From Microbacterium sp. LWH11-1.2 (lineage in GTDB: Bacteria > Actinomycetota > Actinomycetes > Actinomycetales > Microbacteriaceae), in contig NZ_CP151636.1 of the NCBI RefSeq assembly GCF_038397745.1, forward strand, positions 2,728,001 through 2,792,000: a stretch of DNA of 64,000 nucleotides, given 5' to 3'. Below are positions 20,815-30,378 of the stretch, one piece after another. A program made the translations under genes and the position numbers. Positions within the stretch are counted from its first letter, which is position 1. The number at the start of each line of letters is the position of its first letter. The notes under the pieces are model-generated. The model was given only the letters and a program-made list of their open reading frames with translations, ran no database searches and was not told the origin of the DNA.

Positions 20815-21750
20815 GTGGAAGAAGATCTGCTCATGGTCCGCGTCGCCGAGCTGTACTACGACGAGGACAAGACACAGGACGAGATCGGCGGACTCCTCAA
20901 GGTCTCCCGCTGGAAGGTCGGCCGGCTCCTGACGCAGGCCCGCGAGCGCGGCATCGTCCGCATCGAGATCGTGCACCCGCGCGCACGACGCCTGGGCCTC
21001 GAGCGTCTGCTCGTCGAGCGCTTCGGCCTGGCCGACGCAGTCGTCGTGCCCGCACCCGACGGCGACGACGGCACACTGGAACGTGTCGCGCAGGCCGCTG
21101 CCGACTTCCTCTCCGCCCTCCGGCCGGCTCCGCGCACGCTGGGCGTGAGCTGGGGCCGCACGCTCCGGGCTGTCGCCGAGGCGCTCCCGGACGGATGGGC
21201 CAACGGCGTCACCGTCGTGCAGCTCAACGGCGGGGTGAGTCTGAACAGGCGCTCCGGCGGTGCCGCCGGCCTCGCCGTGACGATCGCGCAGCGCGCCTCC
21301 GGTCAGGTGTCGCTGCTGCCGAGCCCCGCGATCCTCGAGCGCGTCGAGACCAAGCAGGCCATCGAGTCCGACCGCACCGTCGCTGCCGTCCTCGAGGAGG
21401 CCGCAGAGGCGCAGGCGTTCCTCTTCACCGCCGGTCCCTGCGACGCGACGTCCGCCCATGTCGAGAACGGCTACCTCACCGCTGAGGACGTCGAAGAGCT
21501 CGCGCGAAGGGGCGCGGTCGGCGATGTCCTGGGCCGCTACGTCGATGCCGAGGGCAACATCGTCGACTCGCAGCTCGACGCCCGCACGGTCGGCGTCTCG
21601 CTCGACCGTCTGCGCGGCGCCAAGCGGGCGATCTTCGTCACGGCGGGCCCCGCCAAGCACGACATCGCGCGTACAGTCGTGACCAGCGGCCTGTGCGGCG
21701 TTCTGGTGACCGATGAGACCACAGCACGAGCATTGTTGGAGGAACAGTGA
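20815..21750 (+). CDS. SorC/DeoR-type sugar-binding transcriptional regulator
   Basis: A 311-residue regulator. The N-terminal helix-turn-helix (K-T-Q-D-E-I-G-G-L-L-K-V-S-R-W-K-V-G-R-L-L) is followed by the SorC-family effector domain (L-G-V-S-W-G-R-T-L near residue 105, V-V-Q-L-N-G-G-V, P-A-I-L-E, A-E-G-N-I-V-D). This is the family of Bacillus DeoR, which senses deoxyribose 5-phosphate. It starts at GTG 20815 behind GGAAGGAGG. The stop overlaps the deoC start, so it very likely regulates the deoC-aldehyde dehydrogenase operon in which it sits. The effector is inferred from the neighbours. Confidence 0.88.
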   Translation: MEEDLLMVRVAELYYDEDKTQDEIGGLLKVSRWKVGRLLTQARERGIVRIEIVHPRARRLGLERLLVERFGLADAVVVPAPDGDDGTLERVAQAAADFLSALRPAPRTLGVSWGRTLRAVAEALPDGWANGVTVVQLNGGVSLNRRSGGAAGLAVTIAQRASGQVSLLPSPAILERVETKQAIESDRTVAAVLEEAAEAQAFLFTAGPCDATSAHVENGYLTAEDVEELARRGAVGDVLGRYVDAEGNIVDSQLDARTVGVSLDRLRGAKRAIFVTAGPAKHDIARTVVTSGLCGVLVTDETTARALLEEQ

Positions 21751-22748
21751 CGACCAAAGAACTCAGCCGCAGAGCGGCGGTGGACGTTCTCGGCGGTGAG
21801 CCGGACGACGCCACTCTCCGACGCTTCCTGCACGGCCTTCCGGGCGTCGACGCGGTGGGACTCGAGCAGCGTGCTGCCGGGCTCGGCACCCGCTCGATCA
21901 AGACCACGTCGAAGGCGTGGGCGCTCGACACCATCATCAAGCTGATCGACCTCACGACCCTCGAGGGCGCAGACACCCCGGGCAAGGTCCGCTCGCTCGT
22001 CGCGAAGGCGAAGAACCCGGATGCCGCCGACCCGACGACTCCGCGGGTCGCGGCCGTCTGCGTGTACGGCGACATGGTCGGTGACGCGGTCACCGCACTC
22101 GGCAGCCTGCACGGCGACCCCGACGACGGACTGATCTCGGTGGCCGCCGTCGCCACGGCGTTCCCGAGCGGGCGCTCGTCGCTCGCGATCAAGCTCGCCG
22201 ACACCGCTGAAGCCGTCGCCGCCGGAGCCGACGAGATCGACATGGTCATCGACCGCGGCGCGTTCCTCTCGGGACGCTACGGTCTGGTGTTCGACCAGAT
22301 CGCCCAGGTGAAGGAGGCCTGCCGTCGCGAGGACGGGACGTACGCCTCGCTCAAGGTGATCCTCGAGACCGGCGAGCTCAATACCTACGACAACATCAAG
22401 CGCGCCTCGTGGCTCGGCATCCTGGCGGGCGGCGACTTCATCAAGACGTCGACCGGCAAGGTGCAGCCCGCGGCCACGCTGCCGACCACGCTCCTGATGC
22501 TCGAGACCGTGCGCGACTGGTATCGAGGCACGGGCGAGAAGATCGGCGTGAAGCCCGCCGGCGGCATCCGTGCGTCGAAGGACGCCGTGAAGTACCTCGT
22601 CACGGTCGCCGAGACGGTGGGGGAGGAGTGGCTCCAGCCGCACCTGTTCCGCTTCGGGGCGTCGAGCCTGCTCAACGATGTGCTCCTGCAGCGTCAGAAG
22701 CTCAGCTCCGGCCACTACTCCGGCCCCGACTACGTCACGATCGACTAG
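21747..22748 (+). CDS. deoC: Deoxyribose-phosphate aldolase
   Basis: A 333-residue class I aldolase splitting 2-deoxyribose 5-phosphate into acetaldehyde and glyceraldehyde 3-phosphate. The Schiff-base lysine is K233 in DFIKTSTGKVQP, with the assisting lysine in G-V-K-P-A-G-G-I-R. It belongs to the longer DeoC subfamily, with an N-terminal extension of about 60 residues before I-D-L-T-T-L-E-G. The GTG start overlaps the regulator's stop. The following aldehyde dehydrogenase would oxidise the acetaldehyde product, giving a coherent pathway. Confidence 0.95.
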   Translation: MTTKELSRRAAVDVLGGEPDDATLRRFLHGLPGVDAVGLEQRAAGLGTRSIKTTSKAWALDTIIKLIDLTTLEGADTPGKVRSLVAKAKNPDAADPTTPRVAAVCVYGDMVGDAVTALGSLHGDPDDGLISVAAVATAFPSGRSSLAIKLADTAEAVAAGADEIDMVIDRGAFLSGRYGLVFDQIAQVKEACRREDGTYASLKVILETGELNTYDNIKRASWLGILAGGDFIKTSTGKVQPAATLPTTLLMLETVRDWYRGTGEKIGVKPAGGIRASKDAVKYLVTVAETVGEEWLQPHLFRFGASSLLNDVLLQRQKLSSGHYSGPDYVTID

Positions 22749-22756
22749 GGATTCTC

Positions 22757-24199
22757 ATGTCATTTCTGGAATACGCTCCGGCACCGGAGTCGAAGGCGAT
22801 CCTGAACCTGAAGGACAGCTACGGACTGTTCATCGACGGCGAGTTCGTCGACGGATCAGGAAAGAGCTTCAGCACCATCTCGCCCTCCGACGAGACGCGC
22901 ATCGCCGAGATCGCCACGGCGGATGACGGCGACATCGACCGGGCCGTCGCCGCCGCTCGACGCGCCTACGAGAAGACCTGGTCGCGGATGAGCGGGCGCG
23001 ACCGCGGGAAGTACCTCTTCCGCATCGCCCGTCTCGTGCAGGAGCGGGCCCGCGAGCTCGCCGTGGCCGAGAGCCTCGACAACGGCAAGCCGATCAAGGA
23101 GAGCCGCGACGTCGACGTCCCGCTCGTCGCCTCCTGGTTCTTCTACTACGCCGGCTGGGCCGACAAGCTCGACCATGCGGGTCTCGGCGCGAACCCGCGA
23201 GCGCTCGGCGTCGCTGCCCAGGTGATCCCATGGAACTTCCCGCTGCTGATGCTCGCGTGGAAGCTCGCGCCCGCTCTGGCCGCGGGCAACACGGTCGTGC
23301 TGAAACCGGCCGAGACCACGCCGCTCACGGCGCTGATCTTCGCCGAGATCCTCCAGCAGGCGGATCTGCCAGCGGGTGTCGTGAACATCGTGACCGGCGC
23401 CGGCGCGACCGGCGCGACACTCGTGCGGCACCCCGATGTCGACAAGGTGGCCTTCACCGGATCCACCGGCGTGGGCCGCGACATCGCCAAGGCCGTCGCC
23501 GGCACGAAGAAGAAGCTGACGCTCGAGCTCGGCGGCAAGGCGGCCAACATCGTCTTCGACGACGCGCCCATCGACCAGGCCGTCGAGGGCATCGTGAACG
23601 GCATCTTCTTCAACCAGGGGCATGTCTGCTGCGCAGGCAGCAGGCTGCTGGTGCAGGAGTCGATCCACGACGAGGTCATCGATCGGCTCAAGAACCGCTT
23701 GTCGACGTTGCGCCTCGGCGACCCGCTCGACAAGAACACCGACATCGGTGCGATCAACTCGGCGGCGCAGCTCGCGCGCATCCGGGAGCTCAGCGACATC
23801 GGCGAGGCCGAGGGCGCTGAGCGCTGGACCGCGGACTGTGTCATCCCGGAGAAGGGGTTCTGGTTCGCGCCGACGATCTTCACCGGTGTCGAGGCGTCGC
23901 ATCGCATCGCCAGGGACGAGGTGTTCGGCCCGGTTCTCTCGGTGCTGACCTTCCGCACCCCGGCCGAGGCGATCGCCAAGGCGAACAACACGCCGTACGG
24001 TCTCTCCGCCGGCATCTGGTCGGACAAGGGCTCGCGCATCCTCGCGGTCGCCGACCGTCTGCGCGCCGGAGTCATCTGGGCGAACACGTTCAACCGTTTC
24101 GATCCGTCGAGCCCGTTCGGCGGCTACAAGGAGTCCGGATACGGCCGCGAGGGCGGACGACAGGGTCTCACCGCCTACCTCAAGGGAGCCGCAGCATGA
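22757..24199 (+). CDS. NAD(P)-dependent aldehyde dehydrogenase
   Basis: A 480-residue full-length aldehyde dehydrogenase. The cofactor site (V-I-P-W-N-F-P, K-P-A-E-T-T-P, F-T-G-S-T-G-V-G), the general base E257 in L-E-L-G-G and the nucleophilic cysteine in GHVCCAGSR (C291) are all intact, as is the C-terminal S-P-F-G-G-Y-K-E-S-G-Y-G-R-E. It starts 8 bases after deoC and overlaps the next gene by 4. The natural substrate in this setting is likely acetaldehyde from deoxyribose breakdown. That is inference from position. Confidence 0.93.
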   Translation: MSFLEYAPAPESKAILNLKDSYGLFIDGEFVDGSGKSFSTISPSDETRIAEIATADDGDIDRAVAAARRAYEKTWSRMSGRDRGKYLFRIARLVQERARELAVAESLDNGKPIKESRDVDVPLVASWFFYYAGWADKLDHAGLGANPRALGVAAQVIPWNFPLLMLAWKLAPALAAGNTVVLKPAETTPLTALIFAEILQQADLPAGVVNIVTGAGATGATLVRHPDVDKVAFTGSTGVGRDIAKAVAGTKKKLTLELGGKAANIVFDDAPIDQAVEGIVNGIFFNQGHVCCAGSRLLVQESIHDEVIDRLKNRLSTLRLGDPLDKNTDIGAINSAAQLARIRELSDIGEAEGAERWTADCVIPEKGFWFAPTIFTGVEASHRIARDEVFGPVLSVLTFRTPAEAIAKANNTPYGLSAGIWSDKGSRILAVADRLRAGVIWANTFNRFDPSSPFGGYKESGYGREGGRQGLTAYLKGAAA

Positions 24200-25047
24200 G
24201 CAAGCGACTGAGCGTTCCGAAGACGTACAAGCTCGCCATCGGCGGGGCGTTCCCGCGGAGCGAGTCGGGCCGGACCTACGAGGTGCTGTCGCCGAAGGGC
24301 GCGTTCCTGGCCAACGCCGCTCAGGGGTCCCGCAAGGACGCCCGTGACGCCGTGGTCGCCGCGCGCGCCGCGGTCAAGGGCTGGTCGGGCGCGACCGCCT
24401 ACAACCGCGGCCAGGTGCTCTATCGCGTGGCCGAGGTGCTCGAGGGGCGCCGCGCGCAGTTCATCGACGAGATCGTCGCCCAGGAGGGCGGGTCCGCGTC
24501 AGCGGCCGCCGCACAGGTCGACGAGGCGATCGACCTCTGGGTCTGGTACGCCGGCTGGTGCGACAAGTACGCGCAGGTCGCCGGCAACGCGAACCCCGTG
24601 TCTGGTCCGTACTTCAACATCTCCGTGCCGGAGCCGACCGGTGTCGTCGCGATCGTCGCGCCGCAGGACTCCGCGCTGCTCGGCCTCGTCTCGGTCGTCG
24701 CCCCGGCTCTCGTCGCGGGCAACACCGTGGTGGTGATCGCGAGCGAGCGGCATCCGCTCTCCGCCATCAGCCTCGCCGAGGTCCTCGCCACCAGCGATGT
24801 GCCCGGAGGAGTCGTCAACGTGCTCACCGGCTCGCCGGCGGAGATCGCGCCGTGGCTCGCCTCGCACCAGGACGTCAACGCGCTCGATCTCGCCGGTGCG
24901 GGCGACCTGGACTGGGTCGACATGCAGATCGCCGCGGCCGAGACTCTGAAGCGCGTCCTCGCGCCGGGAGAGGTCGTGGCCTCGCCCGAGCGCATCGGCG
25001 CCTTCACCGAGGTGAAGACGGTGTGGCACACGAAGAGCATGGTCTGA
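24196..25047 (+). CDS. Half-length aldehyde dehydrogenase-like protein lacking the catalytic domain
   Basis: A 283-residue relative of the preceding enzyme. It keeps the N-terminal and NAD-binding portion ([28 protein letters not shown]) but stops before the L-E-L-G-G base motif, the catalytic cysteine and the oligomerisation strand. The end is a clean TGA followed by a strong terminator, and no leftover dehydrogenase sequence follows, so it is not a fresh frameshift. The ATG overlaps the upstream stop (ATGA), so the two are translated together. It may form a mixed oligomer with, or regulate, the full-length enzyme. I recall similar pairs beside deoC in other actinobacteria. Confidence 0.85.
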   Translation: MSKRLSVPKTYKLAIGGAFPRSESGRTYEVLSPKGAFLANAAQGSRKDARDAVVAARAAVKGWSGATAYNRGQVLYRVAEVLEGRRAQFIDEIVAQEGGSASAAAAQVDEAIDLWVWYAGWCDKYAQVAGNANPVSGPYFNISVPEPTGVVAIVAPQDSALLGLVSVVAPALVAGNTVVVIASERHPLSAISLAEVLATSDVPGGVVNVLTGSPAEIAPWLASHQDVNALDLAGAGDLDWVDMQIAAAETLKRVLAPGEVVASPERIGAFTEVKTVWHTKSMV

Positions 25048-25061
25048 TCCGAGACGCCTCG

Positions 25062-25097
25062 GAGGCCGGGCCCGCAGGCGACTGCGGGCCCGGCCTC
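25062..25097 (+). terminator. Terminator of the deoC operon
   Basis: A perfect 16-base stem (left arm GAGGCCGGGCCCGCAG) with a four-base loop, 15 bases after the stop. There is no uridine tract. Confidence 0.7.
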
Positions 25098-25160
25098 GCT
25101 GCGTCGCGGTCGTGTCGGAACCGGTACGCGCCAATGCGGCCCTGTGTCGCACGCAGAGGT

Positions 25161-25166
25161 TAGGCT
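25161..25166 (+). promoter_or_regulatory. Predicted -10 of clpX
   Basis: TAGGCT, giving a leader of about 30 bases that ends in AGGAGGAC before clpX. Confidence 0.5.
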
Positions 25167-25204
25167 CGAAGGACGATCTCTGGATCCCCCATAGGAGGAC
25201 GCGC

Positions 25205-26473
<1,269 letters not shown>

Positions 26474-26517
26474 GTCCGTCCCGCGGAGAGTGATTCCGGG
26501 ATGTCGGTGGTCGCGCG

Positions 26518-26523
26518 TAGCGT
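26518..26523 (+). promoter_or_regulatory. Predicted -10 of the epoxide hydrolase gene
   Basis: TAGCGT ends exactly 6 bases before ATG 26530, predicting a leaderless mRNA. Confidence 0.5.
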
Positions 26524-26529
26524 CGCGTC

Positions 26530-27639
26530 ATGCGCAGCTTCCAGATAGCGATCCCGGACGACGTCATCGACGACCTTCGTGCACGGCTCTCGCGAACGCG
26601 ACTGCTGCCGGATTCGCCGCGTCGCCCAGAGGCCGGCATGTCCGCCGAGTACCTCCGTGTGCTCGTCGACAGCTGGGCGGACTTCGACTGGCGGGCTCGC
26701 GAGCGATCGCTGAACGAGAGTCCACAGTACCTCGCCGACGTCGGCGGCACCGAGATCCACTTCGTCCACCTGCCGTCCGATCGTCCCGATGCGCCCGCAC
26801 TGCTCGTCATGCACGGCTGGCCGCACACGTTCGCCCTCCAGCTCGCGCTCGCCCGGCTGCTGCCGGACTTCCACGTCGTGGTTCCGAGCCTGCCGGGTTT
26901 CGCCTTCTCCGCGCCGTTCGACGGAACGCTGACCGAGAGCGTCATGGCCGAACTGATGCACACGCTCATGACGGACGTGCTGGGCTATCCGCACTACCTG
27001 ACCTACGGCGAAGACGTCTCCGCGAACGTGAGCGACCTCATCGCCGCGCGCCACCCCGAGGCGGTGCAGGGGATCCTCGCGACCCATGCGCACTTCGGCA
27101 CCGCGGAGGAGCGCGACGCTCTGGACGACCCGGAGGCGCGAGCGTTCTTCGACGCACTCGCCGCCCGTGGCGGGCCGGACGGCGCCTACGCGCACATCCA
27201 GGCGACACGGCCCGACACCCTGGCCGTCGGTCTCAACGACTCTCCGGCCGGGCTGCTCGCCTGGCTCACCGAGAAGCTCGTCGAGTGGAGCGACACGCCC
27301 ACCGCGCAGCCGGAGCTGGTCGAGCGGCGGATCTCGCGCGATCGGATCCTCACCGAGGCGACGATCTACTGGGCGACCCAGAGCATCGCGACATCGTTCC
27401 GTCCGTATTTCGACGGTGGCGCCGATGAGCGGATCCCTCCGGTGGAGGTGCCGGCGGCCGTCGCGATCCAGACGCACGAGCACGACTACCCGGAGAGCGT
27501 CGCTCGTTCCTTCTACCGTGACCTTCGCTCCTTCGACCGGATGCCGGAGGGCGGGCACTTCGCGGCCGCCGAGGTTCCGGAAGCGGTCGCCGAGCGGATG
27601 CGTGGCTTCGCGCGCGGCCTCGGGCTGCTCGCGGGCTGA
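26530..27639 (+). CDS. Epoxide hydrolase family protein (alpha/beta hydrolase)
   Basis: A 369-residue protein with the N-terminal epoxide-hydrolase domain (D-D-L-R-A-R-L-S-R-T-R-L-P-type opening, about residues 1-85) and an alpha/beta-hydrolase core. The oxyanion motif H-G-W-P is at residues 95-98, the nucleophile is probably D162 in Y-G-E-D-V-S, and the catalytic histidine is H343 in PEGGHFAAAE. In most relatives the nucleophile lies in G-G-D-W-G, so the elbow here is unusual. Two tyrosines that would activate the epoxide are not certain. It is probably a detoxifying or catabolic hydrolase; the substrate is unknown. It is monocistronic and convergent with the methyltransferase. Confidence 0.85.
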   Translation: MRSFQIAIPDDVIDDLRARLSRTRLLPDSPRRPEAGMSAEYLRVLVDSWADFDWRARERSLNESPQYLADVGGTEIHFVHLPSDRPDAPALLVMHGWPHTFALQLALARLLPDFHVVVPSLPGFAFSAPFDGTLTESVMAELMHTLMTDVLGYPHYLTYGEDVSANVSDLIAARHPEAVQGILATHAHFGTAEERDALDDPEARAFFDALAARGGPDGAYAHIQATRPDTLAVGLNDSPAGLLAWLTEKLVEWSDTPTAQPELVERRISRDRILTEATIYWATQSIATSFRPYFDGGADERIPPVEVPAAVAIQTHEHDYPESVARSFYRDLRSFDRMPEGGHFAAAEVPEAVAERMRGFARGLGLLAG

Positions 27640-27654
27640 GGTCGCGCCTCAGGA

Positions 27655-28287
27655 TCAGCTCGACGTCCCGTCCACGACGAACTCCGCGAGGAGCAGATCG
27701 TCGGTCCCGTCGCTCCAGTCGCGGTGGCGCCGCAACGCGAACCGATGGTGCTCGAATGTCGCGGCGATGCGCGTCGGGCTCGAATAGGGCTCGTGGTGTC
27801 GAGGGTAGGGTCGGTCGACGGTCCCGACCACAGGGGCGCCGTGCCCGGATGCGTCGATCTTCCGGAACGTCGCGGTGACGAGACGCCCACCGGGCCGGAG
27901 AAGCCGTCGCCACTCCGCAGCCGCTCCGCCGACGTCGGGGATGATGTGCAGCGCGGTCACGCAGGTGATCACATCGACGGATGCCGAGGCGAGAGGGATC
28001 GCGGAGGCCTCTGCCTCGATCCATCGGGCCTGCGGCAGGTGCGACTGTGCGACGTCCAGCATCCCCGCGGATATGTCGACGCCGATGAGATCCGCCTCGA
28101 CATCTCGTGACGCGATCTCCCGGAGGACGAGACCGGTGCCGGTGGCGACGTCCAGAACGACCCGTGCCTCGGACAGGTCGGTGAACGCGGCCGTGGCGGC
28201 GGCGACCGAACGATGCATCGCGCTCTCGTCGTACCGGGCGGCTCGCGCGTCGAACGCCTCGCTGATCAGGCGCAGCGGATCCTTCAT
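27655..28287 (-). CDS. Class I SAM-dependent methyltransferase
   Basis: A 210-residue methyltransferase. Motif I is V-L-D-V-A-T-G-T-G-L-V, motif II includes D-L-I-G-V-D-I-S-A-G-M-L, and the later T-C-V-T-A-L-H-I-I-P-D and L-L-R-P-G-G-R-L-V-T motifs are in order, as in the UbiE/Methyltransf_11 group. It starts at ATG 28287, 7 bases after the stop of the M3 peptidase gene, so the two form an operon. The substrate cannot be inferred. Confidence 0.85.
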   Translation of the reverse strand: MKDPLRLISEAFDARAARYDESAMHRSVAAATAAFTDLSEARVVLDVATGTGLVLREIASRDVEADLIGVDISAGMLDVAQSHLPQARWIEAEASAIPLASASVDVITCVTALHIIPDVGGAAAEWRRLLRPGGRLVTATFRKIDASGHGAPVVGTVDRPYPRHHEPYSSPTRIAATFEHHRFALRRHRDWSDGTDDLLLAEFVVDGTSS

Positions 28288-28294
28288 GCGCGAC

Positions 28295-30346
28295 TCAGGC
28301 CTCGAGGCCGCGGCGTGTGAGAAGCGGCCCGATCTCGGCATCGCGGCCGCGGAAGTCGCGGTACGCCTCGAGCGGATCCTTCGACCCTCCGACGCCCAGG
28401 AGGCGGTCCCGGAACCGGTCGCCGTTCTCGCGCGTCAGGCCGCCGTTCTCGCGGAACCACTCCACGGTGTCGGCGTCGAGCACCTCGCTCCAGATGTACG
28501 AGTAGTAGCCCGCGCTGTACCCGCCGGAGAAGACGTGCGCGAAGTAGGTGGACGAGTAGCGGGTGGGGACCACCGGGTCGTCGAGCCCGATGTCGGCGAG
28601 GGCCGCCGCTTCGAAGGCCGCGACGTCGTCGATCTCGGTCGCGGTGCCGATCCGGTGCCACGCCTGATCGAGCCAGGCGGCGGCGAGGTACTCGCTGGTC
28701 GCGTGTCCCTGGTCGAACGTCTCCGTGGCCCGCAGGCGCTCGACGATCGCGGGGTCGAGAGGCTCTCCGGTCTCATGGTGGCGCGCGTAGTTGTCGAGGA
28801 CCTCGGGCCAGAGGATCCACATCTCGTTCACCTGGCTCGGGAACTCGACGAAGTCACGGAACACGTTCGTCCCGGCGAAGTGCGGGTAGGCGACGGTGGC
28901 GAACAGGCCGTGCAGCGCGTGACCGAATTCGTGGAACAGCGTCGTCACCTCGTCGAGGGTCAGCAGCGTGGGCTCGCCGTCACCGGGCAGAGGCACGTTC
29001 AGGTTGTTGACGACCACGGGCGCCGTGCCGCGCAGCCGCGACTGGCTGACGATCGGGTTCATCCACGCGCCGCCGCGCTTGGCGTCTCGGGTGTAGAGGT
29101 CGAGGATGTAGAGCCCGAGGGCGCTTCCATCGGCGTTGCTCACCTCGAACACCCGCGCGCCGGGGTGGTAGGCCACGAGATCGCGGCGTTCGGCGAACGT
29201 GACGCCGAACAGGCGCTCCGCCGCGAAGAAGACGCCGTCCTGCAGGACTCGCTCGGCCTCGAACCAGGGTCGGAGCGCGCTGGAGTCGATGTCGTAGCGG
29301 GCGCTGCGCACCTTCTCGGTATAGAACGCCCAGTCGTGCGCCTCGACGGGGAAGGGCGCCGCCTCGGTCTCGTCGACGATCGCCTGCAGCGCCTCGCGCT
29401 CCGCGGTGGCGTTCCTCGCGGACGGGGCCGCGAGTCTGCGCAGCATCCGCTCGACGGCGTCCGGGGTGCCGGCGGTCTCGTCGGCGGTGACGTACGCCGC
29501 GTGCGACTCGTACCCGAGGAGCTGCGCGCGCTCGGCGCGCAGGCGCACGATCTCGGTGAGCACCGGTCGATTGTCGTTCGCATTGCTGCGCGAGCCGCGT
29601 GCTCGTGACGCTGCCATGATCCGCCGGCGCGACTCCCTGTCGCGCAGCTGCGCGAGGTACGGGTGACCGGTGAAGAGCGGGAGGGCGATCAGGAAACCGC
29701 CGTCCAGCTCGCGCTCCTGTGCCGCGCGGGCCGCCGCGGAGAGCTCGCCCGCGGTCAGCCCGTCGAGCTCCTCGGCGGAGTCGAACACCACGGCGAGGTC
29801 GTTCGTGTCATTGAGGAGGTTGCGTTCGAACGTGTTGCTCAGGGTCGACAGGTGCTGATTGAGCAGGGTCAGTCGCGCCTTCGCCTCGTCGTCGAGCCCC
29901 GCACCCGCGTGCGACATCTCGCGGTGGTGGCGTTCGACGAGGTATCGCTGCTCGGCATCGAGATCGAGGTCGTCGAGATGATCGTGCACCTGCTGCACGC
30001 GCCAGAAGAGCGCACTGTCGAGCGAGACCGCGTCCTGATGGGCGGCCATCAGGGGAGCGAGCTGCTCGTCCACTGCCTGGATCGCGGGCGTCGCGTCGGC
30101 CGAGCTCACGGTGTAGAAGGCGTGCGACACGCGGTCCAGAAGCTCGCCGGAGCGCTCCAGCGCCTCGATGGTGTTCTCGAACGTCGGCATGGATCGCACC
30201 ATCGTGATCCGGGAGACCTCGCGAAGGTGCTCTTCGAAGGCGGCGCGGAATGCGGGGAGGTAGTGCTCGGGGCGGATCGCGCGGTAGTCGGGGAGACCGT
30301 AGGCGAGTGCGGACGGCTGGAGCAGCGGGTTCGAGGCGTCGGTCAT
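28295..30346 (-). CDS. M3 family metallopeptidase (peptidyl-dipeptidase Dcp-like)
   Basis: A 683-residue zinc peptidase of the thimet/Dcp family. The zinc site is L-F-H-E-F-G-H-A-L-H, with downstream F-V-E-F-P-S-Q-V-N-E-M-W supplying the third ligand. Further conserved blocks are L-P-L-F-T-G-H-P, G-A-W-M-N-P-I-V-S-Q and Y-S-S-T-Y-F-A-H-V-F-S-G-G-Y-S-A-G-Y-Y-S-Y. There is no signal peptide, so it should act in the cytoplasm, removing dipeptides from oligopeptides. A TAGGCT hexamer ends 6 bases before ATG 30346, implying a leaderless mRNA; the GGAGG in the spacer touches the ATG and is too close to act as a ribosome binding site. The methyltransferase follows in the same operon. Confidence 0.93.
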   Translation of the reverse strand: MTDASNPLLQPSALAYGLPDYRAIRPEHYLPAFRAAFEEHLREVSRITMVRSMPTFENTIEALERSGELLDRVSHAFYTVSSADATPAIQAVDEQLAPLMAAHQDAVSLDSALFWRVQQVHDHLDDLDLDAEQRYLVERHHREMSHAGAGLDDEAKARLTLLNQHLSTLSNTFERNLLNDTNDLAVVFDSAEELDGLTAGELSAAARAAQERELDGGFLIALPLFTGHPYLAQLRDRESRRRIMAASRARGSRSNANDNRPVLTEIVRLRAERAQLLGYESHAAYVTADETAGTPDAVERMLRRLAAPSARNATAEREALQAIVDETEAAPFPVEAHDWAFYTEKVRSARYDIDSSALRPWFEAERVLQDGVFFAAERLFGVTFAERRDLVAYHPGARVFEVSNADGSALGLYILDLYTRDAKRGGAWMNPIVSQSRLRGTAPVVVNNLNVPLPGDGEPTLLTLDEVTTLFHEFGHALHGLFATVAYPHFAGTNVFRDFVEFPSQVNEMWILWPEVLDNYARHHETGEPLDPAIVERLRATETFDQGHATSEYLAAAWLDQAWHRIGTATEIDDVAAFEAAALADIGLDDPVVPTRYSSTYFAHVFSGGYSAGYYSYIWSEVLDADTVEWFRENGGLTRENGDRFRDRLLGVGGSKDPLEAYRDFRGRDAEIGPLLTRRGLEA

Positions 30347-30352
30347 CCTCCG

Positions 30353-30358
30353 AGCCTA
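30353..30358 (-). promoter_or_regulatory. Predicted -10 of the M3 peptidase operon
   Basis: TAGGCT on the minus strand, separated from ATG 30346 by 6 bases. It lies in the short gap behind the LysR gene. Confidence 0.55.
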
Positions 30359-30378
30359 GCCATCGGCACGGCTCGCGC

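Noticed and set aside
24196..25047. Half-length aldehyde dehydrogenase as a frameshifted pseudogene
   Set aside because: No dehydrogenase sequence remains in any frame after the stop, and a terminator follows directly. I treat it as a real short gene.
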